A stretch of 22,517 bases of DNA from DATBVX01 sp963724625 (lineage in GTDB: Bacteria > Pseudomonadota > Gammaproteobacteria > Steroidobacterales > Steroidobacteraceae), in the NCBI GenBank assembly GCA_963724625.1, contig CAVRVO010000012.1, positions 1-22,517 on the forward strand, written 5' to 3'. Position numbers and translations under genes: made by a program. How positions within the stretch are numbered: the first letter of the stretch is position 1; each line of letters begins with the position of its first letter. Of the stretch, positions 1 through 9,505 are shown piece after piece. The notes beneath the pieces are model-generated. The model was given only the letters and a program-made list of their open reading frames with translations. It was not told the origin of the DNA and searched no databases.

Positions 1-2
1 CG

Positions 3-713
3 GCGCACGCGGAAGTCGCCGCGCGCACGACCAAGGTGCCAGCGCAAATGCGCGAGCGCATCGAAGCCAGCATGGCTGTGAGACAAGAGCGAATCGCCGG
101 CATGTCAACGGCATGCGCACAGGCTCGCTTCGATTCGCGTGCCATCAGCCAGCGCCTGCAAGATGCGGCGGCTGCGGGGCACGAAGTCAGCCTCTGGCAG
201 CTCGGAAACCTTGCCGACAGCGAAGCGGCGCGCGAGTACTGGCTGTCTGCAGCGATGCTGGGATTCGTTCCGGCCCAGGTGGACCTTGCTCAGAGTCTTA
301 TGCTCGAGAATTCGAGCGGCGATCGGCGCGAGCGCGGCGCAATGAATTTCTGGCTGCAGTCAGCCGCAAGGAACTCGCCGCAAGGAAAGCTGCTGTTGGG
401 GGAATGCCTCGTCAACAGCTGCAACGCGCAGCCGCCAGACATGGCTACGGCCGGACAGGTACTGCGGGAGGCAGTTTTTCTCGGCGTCGCCTACGCGCCG
501 ACGACACTGGCGTCGATTCCCGCAGACGACGCTGCTGCCCCCACGGACGCAGAGATGTACAGCTTCAATTCGTTTCTTCAACGTCTGAATGACCTCGGTT
601 GCTACGGTGCCGATCTGTATCCGACCAATGCGCTGCATATCAGCGATCAACTGCAACAGCTCGGGCTGCGCCTTTCGCCAGCGGCGCTCGAAGAGGCCAG
701 GACGGCTTTCTGA
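3..713 (+). CDS. Sel1-like repeat protein, 5' end outside window
   Basis: The frame is open from the left edge to a TGA at 711-713, so the true start is probably upstream; a GTG at 36 is the first available start inside the window. The protein is Ala- and Leu-rich and helical, with at least three stretches resembling Sel1/TPR repeats (A..YWLSAAMLGF.PAQ.DLA, then MNFWLQSAARN...GKLLLGECL, then GQVLREAVFLGVAYAPTTLA). Sel1 repeats normally form alpha-solenoids used for protein-protein contacts, often in periplasmic or envelope proteins. No catalytic motif is visible. The next gene in the same direction is 218 bases away, so a shared transcript is possible but not shown. A specific function cannot be assigned. 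Confidence 0.6.
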   Translation, partial: AHAEVAARTTKVPAQMRERIEASMAVRQERIAGMSTACAQARFDSRAISQRLQDAAAAGHEVSLWQLGNLADSEAAREYWLSAAMLGFVPAQVDLAQSLMLENSSGDRRERGAMNFWLQSAARNSPQGKLLLGECLVNSCNAQPPDMATAGQVLREAVFLGVAYAPTTLASIPADDAAAPTDAEMYSFNSFLQRLNDLGCYGADLYPTNALHISDQLQQLGLRLSPAALEEARTAF

Positions 714-873
714 TCAGGCGTGGCGCGAACACGGCGCGCAGGCGCGAGCGGCCTGGCATTGCCAATAATCGAACCTTCGCGTTTGCGTCACGATTCGAGC
801 GGCGAGACTGTGCGCTGCCACCTCGCCAGCGAATACCAGGCTGCTCACAGGTCCTGCCATGCGATGTTGTAAG

Positions 874-889
874 CTCGCGATAACGCGAG
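874..889. repeat. Perfect hairpin in the 714-931 intergenic gap
   Basis: CTCGCG and CGCGAG form a perfect 6-bp inverted repeat around an ATAA loop, 42 bases before the glycosyltransferase start. No T-run follows on either strand, so it is not a convincing intrinsic terminator; it could be an operator or a 5'-UTR hairpin. Nothing else recognisable was seen in the 218-base gap. Confidence 0.4.
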
Positions 890-931
890 GACGGGCGTGA
901 GCGTGCCAACGAGATTTGACAATAACAACCA

Positions 932-3012
932 ATGAGCGATGACATGAATGTATCGATCGACGCCGGGACTTCTCAGGTTTCGAGTGAACGTGCGCTGATC
1001 GCTCGCGTGATCCGCGGCAACCCCTGGTGGTTCATTGCCGGGCTGATGGTCGTCGGGGCCTACCTGCGTCTCGCCAACCTTGGTGATCTCGGGATTCATT
1101 CGGACGAAGACATATCGCTGGATCACCGCCAAGCTCATTCTGGAGAAGGGTGTTCCGGAGTTTCCGAGTGGACTGATGTACGTGCGCGGTGGCGCGTACC
1201 TGTATATCACGGCCGCAAGTGTATGGCTTTTCGGGCTCTCCGAATTCGCCATACGTTTGCCCGCCGTGCTATTCGGACTGCTGACAATCCCACTGGCCTT
1301 CGTATTCGCAAAGCGGCTGTTCGGCGTGGCCGTGGGCCTGTTGGTAGCCACACTGATCACTTTCTCACACTGGGAAATCGAGGTGGCACGTTACGCGCGC
1401 TTTTATTCGGCGTTCGGTTTCTTCGTCCTGCTCACGGTTTTGTGCATTTGGGAGTACCGAGTACGTTCGGAGCGTCTCGCTGGCGGAATCACGTGCGTCG
1501 CGCTGGCCATCTTCAGTATCACGCTGCACGAGCTCGGATACGCGATCGCTCTGATGTTCCTGATCCCACCGCTCCTGACTTGGGACACGGTGCGCCGCAA
1601 TCCACAGCAAGCTAGTCTTTCCGCTGGTTGCCTGCCTGACAATTGGAATTTTCTTCCTTGTCTGGCGCCACGTCATCTCTGCCGGCTACTCCGTGCCGTT
1701 GACGACAAATCCGCGTGCCACGACACCCAACTTTGTGAATCCGGCCTTCGGCGGAACGTTCGATGAAGGGGTAAAGATCGGACCTGTCTCGGTCCCGCTG
1801 ACTATTCCGGACCTTTCGATCCTGCATGCGTTGAAACAAACGGCTCCCGTTCTTGCAGTGCTGCTCGCTGGCATGGGTTCAATCGGCGTGGTCTCGTTGT
1901 GGCGAAGGTATCGGGCAAGCTTCAGGACTGTAGATACCGTTCTTCTGTGCGCGGCCGCCGCGTTCTCGGCACTGCAGTTGTTCAACCTCGCGATTCTGGC
2001 CATCGTCGTGCTCGCCGCTTCGAGGGTGGACGGCATCCGTGGCTTTCGTTATCCCCCGGTCCTGCTCGCGGCGGCTGTGGTGGGGGTGTGTTTTGTGGCA
2101 TGGATGGGCCTTGCAGTCGGCTTGAATCTGCATCCAGTCGATGCAAGTGCCCGCGGCCCAGGATTGATCAGGCAATTGCTCGACTATCCACGGTTCACTC
2201 AGGTCTGGGGCTATGCACGTGAATGGCCACTGGCGTCCATTGTCGCCCTCGTCGGCGGTCTGTGGGCATTCGATCGGTTCACGAGTCGGTCGAATCGTGA
2301 CGTCGCCGCAGGTTTTTTACTCCTCGTCTTTGCCATCCCGCTGCTCGTGAATGGCTTTCTCGAGCACGATTATCAGGGGTTCCGCTACAACGTTCCGTTC
2401 GATTCCTACTACTGGTGCTTCGTCGCGTTGGGTCTTTGCAAGTGGCGCGCGTTGCTGCCTGCGTCGCGGAGGGACGTCGCGAATGGGCACAGCTGGCGGA
2501 TGGGTACCGTCGCGCTCGCTGCGCTCGTCCTCCTGGACGTCAACCCGGCGCGCGCCTGGTTGGTAGCGCACCGCGACTACACGAATACGGGCCTGCCTTA
2601 TCGCGTGTACCGCATCCCAGAGCGCCGCGATTTCAAGACGCCGACGGCCTACGTCACGAAGCATGCCGCACCGAACGATCTGGTGGTCGCGATCGTCGAT
2701 GCGCGCGAAGTGTATTGTTATCTCGGCCGTCTCGACTACTGGGTGATGTCGTCACACCTGACGCAGGCTTACTATGACGGTGAAATGCTGCGGGAAAAAT
2801 ACGTGTTGACTCCCCTCATCACGAATCTTACCCAGCTTCAGGACTTGCTGACGGAGGCACCTGGACGACGGAAGTGGCTGATCGCATCGGAAGCCACGGT
2901 CAGGGACACCTTCGTGCTGAGCGACGATATCAAGCATTTTGTCCTCAACAGTCAGGATCACGTTGCTTATGTTGGCGGAGATCACGCCACAAAGGTTTAC
3001 ATGTTCGAGTAG
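932..3012 (+). CDS. GT39/PMT-family membrane glycosyltransferase, two frame breaks
   Basis: This is a polytopic membrane protein of the ArnT/PMT type, which transfers a sugar from a polyprenyl-phosphate donor on the periplasmic side. The first helix (WWFIAGLMVVGAYLRLANL) is followed by the acidic HSDED motif where family members carry the catalytic Asp/Glu. After that comes a run of hydrophobic helices and a soluble C-terminal part ending at the TAG 3010-3012. The ATG at 932 has no clear Shine-Dalgarno; 944 is an in-frame alternative. Reading continues only if the frame moves by one base at about 1106-1113 and again at about 1590-1610. Homology-like sequence runs on across both points, which argues for single-base insertions. 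A total near 690 residues fits the family. The methyltransferase start follows the stop by 5 bases, so the two are probably co-transcribed. The acceptor is unknown. Confidence 0.78.
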
Positions 3013-3017
3013 GGCCC

Positions 3018-3863
3018 ATGAACTTCAGACTGGCAAAATCGCTTCTTGACCGACCAGGTGGCAGAGCATTACTGGGCCACCTGGTTACGGCTCGCGCACG
3101 AATTGCTGGTAATCCCGTCCAGATCTTCTACGACGGCGGGTGCTGGATTCACCGTTTTGGTAGCGACGCATTCGCCGATTGGGAGCCTGCCAGCAAACCC
3201 AATCTGCCCATGTGGCTCGAGCGGGCACGGAAGCGTTGGCTGTCGTTCTATCAGCCGAAGTCTGGTGAGACCGTCATCGACGTAGGTGCCGGCATCGGTG
3301 TCGAGTCGATTCTGTACTCCCGTGCAGTTGGCACAAGCGGCCGGGTCATCGCCATCGAGGCGCATCCGCGCACGTACCAGTGCCTCGTCAAGACGTGTGA
3401 ATACAGTTCGCTGAGGAACGTTACGCCGCTGAACATCGCGCTGGTCGACCGCGAACAGGTCGTATCCATCGAAGACGACCGCCAGCACATTGGCAACGCC
3501 ATCGTGCCGGGCAGCAGCGGTGAGCGCATTCGGGTGCGCGGCCGCAGTCTCGATGAGGTGTGCGCCGAGCTTGGTGTGGGCGATATCGCGGTGCTGCGCG
3601 CGAACATCGAGGGCGCGGAAAAGTTTGCCATCCAGGGGATGAACAACGTGATCGGGCGCATCGCTCATGCAGAGATCGAGTGTCACGATTTCAAGGCGGA
3701 CCGCACGGGCAACGACTTCTTTCGAACCAAGAAGATCGTCACCGAATTCCTGCTGGACCACGGATTTGAGATCGTACCGATGCCCTTCGAAAAACCGTGG
3801 GTCAGGGATACCGTTTGCGCGTACAACCGCGCACTGACCGGCAACCCGCTGCACGCGCAGTGA
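3018..3863 (+). CDS. FkbM-family SAM-dependent methyltransferase
   Basis: A 281-residue protein. The SAM-binding motif I is clear (VIDVGAGIGVE, residues about 86-96), followed by the acidic motif II (IAIEAHP, about 111-117, Glu114 expected to bind the ribose). The later segment with AVLRANIEGAE fits the FkbM core motif (normally LKIDVEGAE), although the usual Lys/Asp positions are changed to Arg/Asn. FkbM enzymes O-methylate sugars or polyketides and are common in surface-glycan loci. The ATG at 3018 is chosen because it lies just after the glycosyltransferase stop; the open frame extends upstream only inside that gene. The pairing suggests methylation of a glycan, which is inference. The frame is intact. 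Confidence 0.85.
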   Translation: MNFRLAKSLLDRPGGRALLGHLVTARARIAGNPVQIFYDGGCWIHRFGSDAFADWEPASKPNLPMWLERARKRWLSFYQPKSGETVIDVGAGIGVESILYSRAVGTSGRVIAIEAHPRTYQCLVKTCEYSSLRNVTPLNIALVDREQVVSIEDDRQHIGNAIVPGSSGERIRVRGRSLDEVCAELGVGDIAVLRANIEGAEKFAIQGMNNVIGRIAHAEIECHDFKADRTGNDFFRTKKIVTEFLLDHGFEIVPMPFEKPWVRDTVCAYNRALTGNPLHAQ

Positions 3864-3953
3864 TCCTGGTCCACGCGGCTACGACCTGTGCGATTTAGTC
3901 GGGCGCCGCTGCACCAGGCGCGCGCGTCTGCGCTCTCCAATTGCCGACTGGTG

Positions 3954-5629
3954 CTAGTGCATTCTCAGCACCAGGTCCTTGCTGTACTGCACGTTCATCA
4001 CGTTGTTGTGCCAGCCCTCGACGTACGGCTTGACCAGGTGCTTGTTGACGTAGAAGTAGAGCGGGATCACCGGCTGATCGGCGAGCATCAGGCGCTCGGC
4101 CTCTTCGAGGACGATGCGCCGTTGCGCGGGATCGACTTCGGCGGCGGCACGGGTCAGCAGCGCGTCGTAGCGCGGGTTGCGGTAGCCCGGCAGGTTGATT
4201 CCAAAATCGCTCTTCAGGTACTGCGCGAACGTATAGGCGTCGTTGTAGTCACCGATCCAGCTCGATCGGAATACCTGGGTCACATCGTGGCGATCGATAT
4301 TCTGCAGTAGCACCTTGAATTCCTCCCCGAGCAGTTCCGTCTCGACTCCGAGAGACTCCTTCCACATCGATGCGATGGCGACGGCGATGCGCGTGTGGCT
4401 CTCGTCGATGTTGTAGCGAATCTGCGTGTGCAGCGGATGCGCGTCCGAATAGCCGGCCGCGGTGTAGAGCTGCTTCGCGCGGCGCCACGCGCTGCTCGAA
4501 CGAGAGCCCCGCCCAGTCGGGCTTTTGTGACTCATAGTTATCGACGCCGATCGGGACCCATCCATAGGCGGGCAGCTCGCCGCGACCAGTCACGGCTTCG
4601 GTCAGGCGTTCACGATCGATCACCATCGAGAGCGCGAGGCGTAGCCCGGGCTGGTCTTTGAAGGGCGCGCGATGGAGGTTGTAGCCGTAGTAGTAGGTGC
4701 TCAGCTGCGGGGAAATGTGCAGCTCCGCGCCGAGATTGGCGCGAATCCACTTGAACTGCGCCGGCGGCACCGTGTAAGTGACGTCGAGCTCGCCTGCCCG
4801 ATAGCGGCGCAGCTCCGCGCCCTGGTCGGGGATCTGCAGATAATTGACCGTGTCGATCTGATTGGCCGCATTGTTCCAGTAGTACGCGGTTACGGCGGGC
4901 GACGATGTGCGAGCCGACCGTCCACTCCTCGAGTATGAACGCGCCGTTCGACACGGCATTACCGGGACGGGAGAATCCCGGTCCCAGTCGCTCGAGCGTC
5001 GGGCGATGCACCGGGAAAGTGCTCGGGTGCGCAAGGACTCCCGGAAGATAGGGCGCCGGCGAATCGAGTCGTATCAGTAGCGTGTGATCGTCCGGCGCGC
5101 TGACGCCGAGCGCCTCGGCTGGCTTGCGGCCCGCAGCGATGGCCGGCGGCGTTCTCGATTACATCGAGGATCTGCGCGTAGGGCGATGCCGTGCGCGGAT
5201 CGACCAGCCTGCGCAGCGCGTGCACGAAATCGAACGCCACCACGAGCTCGCCAGTCGACCAGCGCAGATCGTCGCGTAGTCTGAACGTGTACTGCGCGTC
5301 CATCGGCGCTCACCGACCATTCCCGCGCCGCACCGGGCGACGGTTTCGCCTCGGCATCGAGCGCCGTCAGCCCTTCGTACACGTCGCGCAGGATCGTGAG
5401 CTCGGCATCGGTGCGAGCACGCTGCGGATCCAGGGATTCCGGTTCCGGACCCGTTGCCGCGATTGAATACCACTGGCCGGTGGCCGGTCGCCTTCGTGCC
5501 GGTCGGGGCCTCCTCGCGCTGACAGGCGCCGCAAAATGCGGCGACCAGCGCCAGTGATGCGAGAACCAGGACTCGATGGCGCGGATTAGCGCCGCGCAGG
5601 TGCCGGTCCTTGGATAGACGATCCGTCAC
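3954..5629 (-). CDS. Oligopeptide ABC transporter substrate-binding lipoprotein (OppA-like), five frame breaks
   Basis: The reconstructed product is a family-5 extracellular solute-binding protein. It has a lipoprotein signal (LVLASLALVAAFCGAC, lipid Cys about residue 36), then NRGN.PEPESLDPQ, YEGLTAL, YTFRLRDDLRWS.GE, ASPYAQIL, NGAFILEEW, YYWNNAA, YYYGYNLHRAPF and LPGYRNPRYDALL, all in the order expected of OppA/DppA proteins. Reading needs one base skipped at about 5450, 5305, 5150, 4890 and 4475-4495; every shift is in the same sense. The span predicts about 555 residues, normal for the family. The GTG start at 5629 overlaps the stop of the preceding gene (GTGA), suggesting translational coupling. 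No permease or ATPase partner is adjacent, so it may work with a distant transporter or as an orphan receptor. It could be a real pseudogene, but the uniform shifts make insertion error likelier. Confidence 0.8.
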
Positions 5630-6462
5630 GCTGATAGTCTGCTCACGCTTGCCGCGTCCTCGGCAAGTATCTCGCCCATCCGGCAGACGAGGTAGACGCG
5701 AAATGCGAGTTGGCTTGCATCGAGGCGCATTTCGGTGGGCTGCGTCTTTCTGCGACGCAAGATCCAAGGAGGCAGATATGCAGCAGCGGCTCGCCTCATT
5801 CTCTTCTTCCAGAGACGAAGCTTCGGCTCCTGCGCTGCGCCAGCAGCCGCCTCGCGTATGAGCTCCACAAACCGGTGCGGGATCAGCGGGCTCGAGGTCG
5901 CGAACAGCCAGTCGGTCAGGAAAGTCGCAACGTGAGCGGATTTCAGTATGCTCGTTGCTTTCTCCGCCGCAGTGTACTTTGCAAACCCCACGTCCGAAAG
6001 ACCGGGCCCCAGCGTTCCGGTAGCGAGCATCCAGGGAACCACGTCAGGATTGAAATTGAAGCGTCCGAGCAATGTCACGATCGCACGCTGCGAGGTGGAC
6101 GCAATTAGTAGCGCGTCGTCCTTGAAATACCAGATCGTGCGCGACGCAAGCTCATCTGCGACCAACTCAACGTGTTGATCGTCAGCTCTGCACAGCGCAT
6201 AGGCGCCATCGGGACGCCCGGTCAGCGGTTGATCCCAATTGGGCGAACCGACGAGGTAGCCCAGGCAGACACTTGATCCCTGTGTTCGCACGAGGTTGCT
6301 GGGATTCGAGATACAGACCAGAATTCCGTCCGCTTTCGACACCAAAGGTGGTACGGCGGCGATGTTGTCCGGCGTCAGTCGGTCTGCGATCGTTGCCAGA
6401 GCCTTGGTGAAGGCGGCGATGCGCCCTGGATCTCGTGGACAAACATAGACTAGCTTGGCCAT
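5626..6462 (-). CDS. Short asparagine-synthetase-like protein (degenerate class-II amidotransferase domain)
   Basis: A 278-residue protein. Residues about 75-160 (DGAYALCRADDQHVELVADE, then TIWYFKDDALLIASTSQRAI, then PWMLATGTLGPG.S) resemble the N-terminal glutaminase-fold region of asparagine-synthetase-like proteins. The nucleophilic Cys2 of true amidotransferases is absent (it begins MAKLVYV), so glutamine hydrolysis is not expected. The long synthetase domain that normally follows is missing; the C-terminal 110 residues are basic and unassigned. It may be a stand-alone or internally deleted relative. The stop overlaps the GTG of the peptide-binding protein. The ATG at 6462 is only 28 bases from the divergent start at 6491, leaving little promoter room. 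The family call is tentative. Confidence 0.5.
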   Translation of the reverse strand: MAKLVYVCPRDPGRIAAFTKALATIADRLTPDNIAAVPPLVSKADGILVCISNPSNLVRTQGSSVCLGYLVGSPNWDQPLTGRPDGAYALCRADDQHVELVADELASRTIWYFKDDALLIASTSQRAIVTLLGRFNFNPDVVPWMLATGTLGPGLSDVGFAKYTAAEKATSILKSAHVATFLTDWLFATSSPLIPHRFVELIREAAAGAAQEPKLRLWKKRMRRAAAAYLPPWILRRRKTQPTEMRLDASQLAFRVYLVCRMGEILAEDAASVSRLSA

Positions 6463-6490
6463 ACGAACAGCCGTTGTTGATCGGCGACCG

Positions 6491-7444
6491 ATGATAGTGG
6501 AGTCGCTGCAGCGTCTCTACAGAAGGTACTGTGTTCTGCAGACGTGGAATATCGGGGTGGTCACGGCCGGACCGATGGATCTGCAGAAGCTGGTTGCCGA
6601 CGGACGATTGGGAACGGTGACGTGGTGTCCGCGATTCTCGCCTCTCAGTTCCCGTGCTGACCCGTTTGTCTGGGCAGCGAATGGGCACGCCAGAGTCTTA
6701 TACGAGGAAATCGTTCACTGGAACGCGCGCGGGCATATTAGGAGCTTGTCATTGGACGGTTTCTCACGTCCCCAGCGAACGCGTGCCGAAATCGTCAAGC
6801 CATATCACCTTTCGTATCCGCATACCGTCGCGCTCGGGAAGCTCTGGTATTGCATTCCGGAGAGCGCACGATCCGGCGGCCTGGACCTGTACGCCTGGAA
6901 TCCCGAGCGTGGTTCGTGGGAATTCCAGAAGCGCATGATCGAGGGCGCTGGCATTCTCGACGCCACATTGTTTAGACACGGCACGATGTGGTACCTGTTC
7001 GGCGCCTTGCGCGAAGACGGTCCCTACGACAAGTTGAGAATCTGGTGGTCAGACTCCCTTGATGGCGAGTGGCAACCGCATTCACGCGATCCGGCAAAAG
7101 TGGACATTCGAAGCGCGCGGTCCGCCGGTCCGGTATTTCAGGTCGGGGAATGCTTCTACAGACCGGCGCAAGATTGCACGGCTGGATATGGCCGCGCCGT
7201 CACAATCAACCGAATCGATTTGTTGACACCAGTGGAATTCAGGGAAACGACAGTAAGCCGAGTGCAACCCGACCCAAACGGACCGTATCCCGACGGCCTG
7301 CACACAATCACTGTGTACGGTGACAGAGTCCTCATCGATGGGAAGCGCGTAGGATTCAGTGCGGCGTTATTGCTTATGAAGCTCGCACGTCGCCTCACCA
7401 GGCTGGTTGGCAGCGCCAGTGGCCCGAGCAACCGCGCACCATGA
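6491..7444 (+). CDS. Beta-propeller protein, glucosamine inositolphosphorylceramide transferase-like
   Basis: A 317-residue protein rich in Trp, Tyr and Phe. Blade-like segments follow one another: WNIGVV, CPRFSPLSSRADPF, RVLYEEI, PYHLSYPHTVALGKLWYCIPE, LDATLFRHGTMWYLFGA and AGPVFQVGECFYRPAQDC. This pattern matches the five-bladed propeller (GH43/GH32-like fold) shared by plant GINT1-type transferases and bacterial proteins of polysaccharide loci, where it is often fused to a formyltransferase-like domain. Here it stands alone. A glycan-related transferase role is inferred from family and context. ATG 6491 is preferred over 6455 because the latter overlaps the divergent gene. The stop lies 18 bases from the convergent mnmG stop. 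Confidence 0.62.
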   Translation: MIVESLQRLYRRYCVLQTWNIGVVTAGPMDLQKLVADGRLGTVTWCPRFSPLSSRADPFVWAANGHARVLYEEIVHWNARGHIRSLSLDGFSRPQRTRAEIVKPYHLSYPHTVALGKLWYCIPESARSGGLDLYAWNPERGSWEFQKRMIEGAGILDATLFRHGTMWYLFGALREDGPYDKLRIWWSDSLDGEWQPHSRDPAKVDIRSARSAGPVFQVGECFYRPAQDCTAGYGRAVTINRIDLLTPVEFRETTVSRVQPDPNGPYPDGLHTITVYGDRVLIDGKRVGFSAALLLMKLARRLTRLVGSASGPSNRAP

Positions 7445-7462
7445 CGCCGCTCGCTGCGAATT

Positions 7463-9353
7463 TCACGCTGCTCGACTGCGCTTCTTCAGATGGATCAGGA
7501 GGAGCGAGATCGCTGCCGGGGTGACGCCGGGAACGCGCGCCGCCTGACCGAGGCTCACGGGTCGCACTTCACCGAGGCGCTGGCGCACTTCGTTCGACAA
7601 TCCCTTCACTGCCGCGTAGTCGAGATCCGCGGGCAGCGCAGTCTTCTTCGTTGCGCCGCTGGCGTTCAATCTCCTGCTGCTGGCGCTCGATGTAGCCGCT
7701 GTACTTGGCCTGGACATCCACCTGCAGGCGGACTTGTTCGGTCAGCCGATCATCTTCCACCCAGGACTGCGGCATCTCGCCCACAACCGGCAAGGCGGTG
7801 AGCGCTTCGAGTTGCACATCCGGCCGGCGCAGCAACTCGAATGCGGACTGCTCGCGCGTGAGAGGACTATCGAGTATCGAATCCGCGTCCCCGGCACCGA
7901 TCCGGATGTCCTCGAGCCGGGCGCGCTCGCGTGCGATCAATTCGCGCTTGCGCTCGAACAATCGCCAGCGTTCCTCGTCGATCAGGCCCAGCTCGTGACC
8001 TGTCGGCGTCAGACGCAAGTCCGCGTTGTCTTCGCGCAGCAGCAGGCGATACTCCGCGCGGCTGGTGAACATGCGATACGGCTCCGGCGCACCGCGCGTG
8101 ATGAGGTCGTCGATCAGCACTCCGATGTATGCTTCACTGCGCTGTGGCCACCAGGGCTCGCGCTCGCCAGCACGCAGCGCCGCGTTGATTCCGGCCACGA
8201 TCCCCTGCGCCGCGGCCTCCTCGTAGCCGGTCGTGCCGTTGATCTGGCCCGCGAAATACAGGTTCTGAATGAGGCGGGTTTCCAGGCTCATCTTCAGATC
8301 GCGCGGATCGAAGAAGTCATATTCGATCGCATAGCCGGGTCGCGTCAGATGCGCCTTCTCGAATCCCCGGATGCTGTGCACGAATTCGTACTGCGCATCA
8401 AAGGGCAGACTGGTGGAGATCCCGTTCGGGTACACCTCATTGCTGGCGAGTCCTTCGGGCTCGACGAAGATCTGGTGCGAGGTCCGACTGGCGAAACGAA
8501 ACACCTTGTCTTCAACCGACGGGCAGTAGCGCGGCCCGACACCCTCGATGCGGCCGGTGAACATCGGCGAGCGATCACTCGCACGCCGGATGATTTCGTG
8601 CGTGCGTTCATTGGTCGCGGTGATATGACACGGAACCTGGCGCGGGTGCTCGCTACGACGCCCCAGGAAGGAAAACACCGGCTGCGGATCATCGCTGTGC
8701 TGCTCGGCCATCACGCTGAAATCGACACTGCGGGCATCGATGCGCGGCGGTGTGCCGGTCTTGAGCCGTCCAACGCGGACGGGCAATTCACGCAGACGCG
8801 CGGCAAGTCGCAGCGAAGGCGGGTCGCCCGCACGTCCCGCCGCGTAGTTCTCCAGGCCGACGTGAATGCGCCCCGACAGGAACGTGCCGACGGTCAGGAT
8901 CACGGCACGCGCGTCGACTTCGATACCGGCTTGCGTAATGACACCGCAGACGCGCTCGCCAGCGAGCCTCAGGTCCGCGACTTCCTGCTGGAACAGCGTC
9001 AGGTTGGGCTGCGACTCAAGCGCCGTGCGGATGGCCTGTCGATACAACGCACGATCCGCCTGCGCACGCGTCGCGCGCACTGCCGGCCCTTTGCTCAAGT
9101 TGAGCGTACGGAACTGGATGCCCGCGCGATCCGTGACGCGGGCCATTACGCCACCGAGTGCGTCGATCTCTCGCACCAGATGTCCCTTTCCAATCCCGCC
9201 AATGGCCGGGTTGCAGCTCATGGCGCCCAAGGTCTCGATGCTCTGCGTCAGCAGCAGAGTGTTCGCGCCCATACGCGCAGCCGCCAGCGCGGCTTCAGTG
9301 CCGGAATGGCCACCGCCGACCACGATCACATCGAAACTGCGCGCGAAACGCAT
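7463..9353 (-). CDS. mnmG: tRNA uridine-5-carboxymethylaminomethyl modification enzyme MnmG, one frame break near the C-terminus
   Basis: MnmG (GidA) works with MnmE to install the cmnm5 group on the wobble uridine of certain tRNAs, using FAD, NADH and methylene-tetrahydrofolate. The N-terminal FAD-binding motif (DVIVVGGGHSGTEAALAAARMG) follows the ATG at 9353; an open extension upstream is not conserved sequence. CNPAIGGIGKGHL and the family C-terminal motif (LPADLDY..V.GLSNEVRQ.L...RP..LGQA..., GVTPAAISLLL.HLKK) are present. The latter is in a different frame: the reading must skip one base near 7641-7650 (RRNE then KTALPADLDY). The restored length of about 629 residues is standard. A candidate promoter lies at 9397-9426. 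rsmG, which often follows mnmG, is absent here. Confidence 0.95.
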
Positions 9354-9396
9354 GGCTAAAGGCTCAATGGCATCAGGGACTTGAAAAAGGGCGCCT

Positions 9397-9426
9397 AGTG
9401 TAAGCACCCTGCTGTCCCGTTGCCAG
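9397..9426 (-). promoter_or_regulatory. mnmG: Candidate sigma-70 promoter for mnmG
   Basis: On the minus strand CTGGCA (9426-9421) and TACACT (9402-9397) are separated by 18 bases, a moderate match to -35 and -10 boxes, about 45 bases before the mnmG ATG in the 152-base divergent gap shared with the hydrolase gene. It is sequence match only. Confidence 0.35.
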
Positions 9427-9505
9427 AATGGACGCCCGGAATGGACTATCGTGTAAGGTGCGCCCCTGACATGCCTATCGCGATTGTTCCGGACGGGAGC
9501 CTGAA

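Noticed and set aside
3864..3953. Possible terminator between the convergent methyltransferase and peptide-binding genes
   Set aside because: GC-rich partial repeats are present but no clear stem followed by a T-run on either strand.
5975..6010. GEMM-like fragment on the + strand (GCAAACC followed by CGAAAG)
   Set aside because: The essential GCAAAGC core and the second helix are missing, and it lies inside a minus-strand coding region.
7734..9359. A 541-codon open frame on the + strand
   Set aside because: It lies entirely antisense to mnmG, whose conserved motifs are unmistakable; GC-rich codon use opens the opposite frame.
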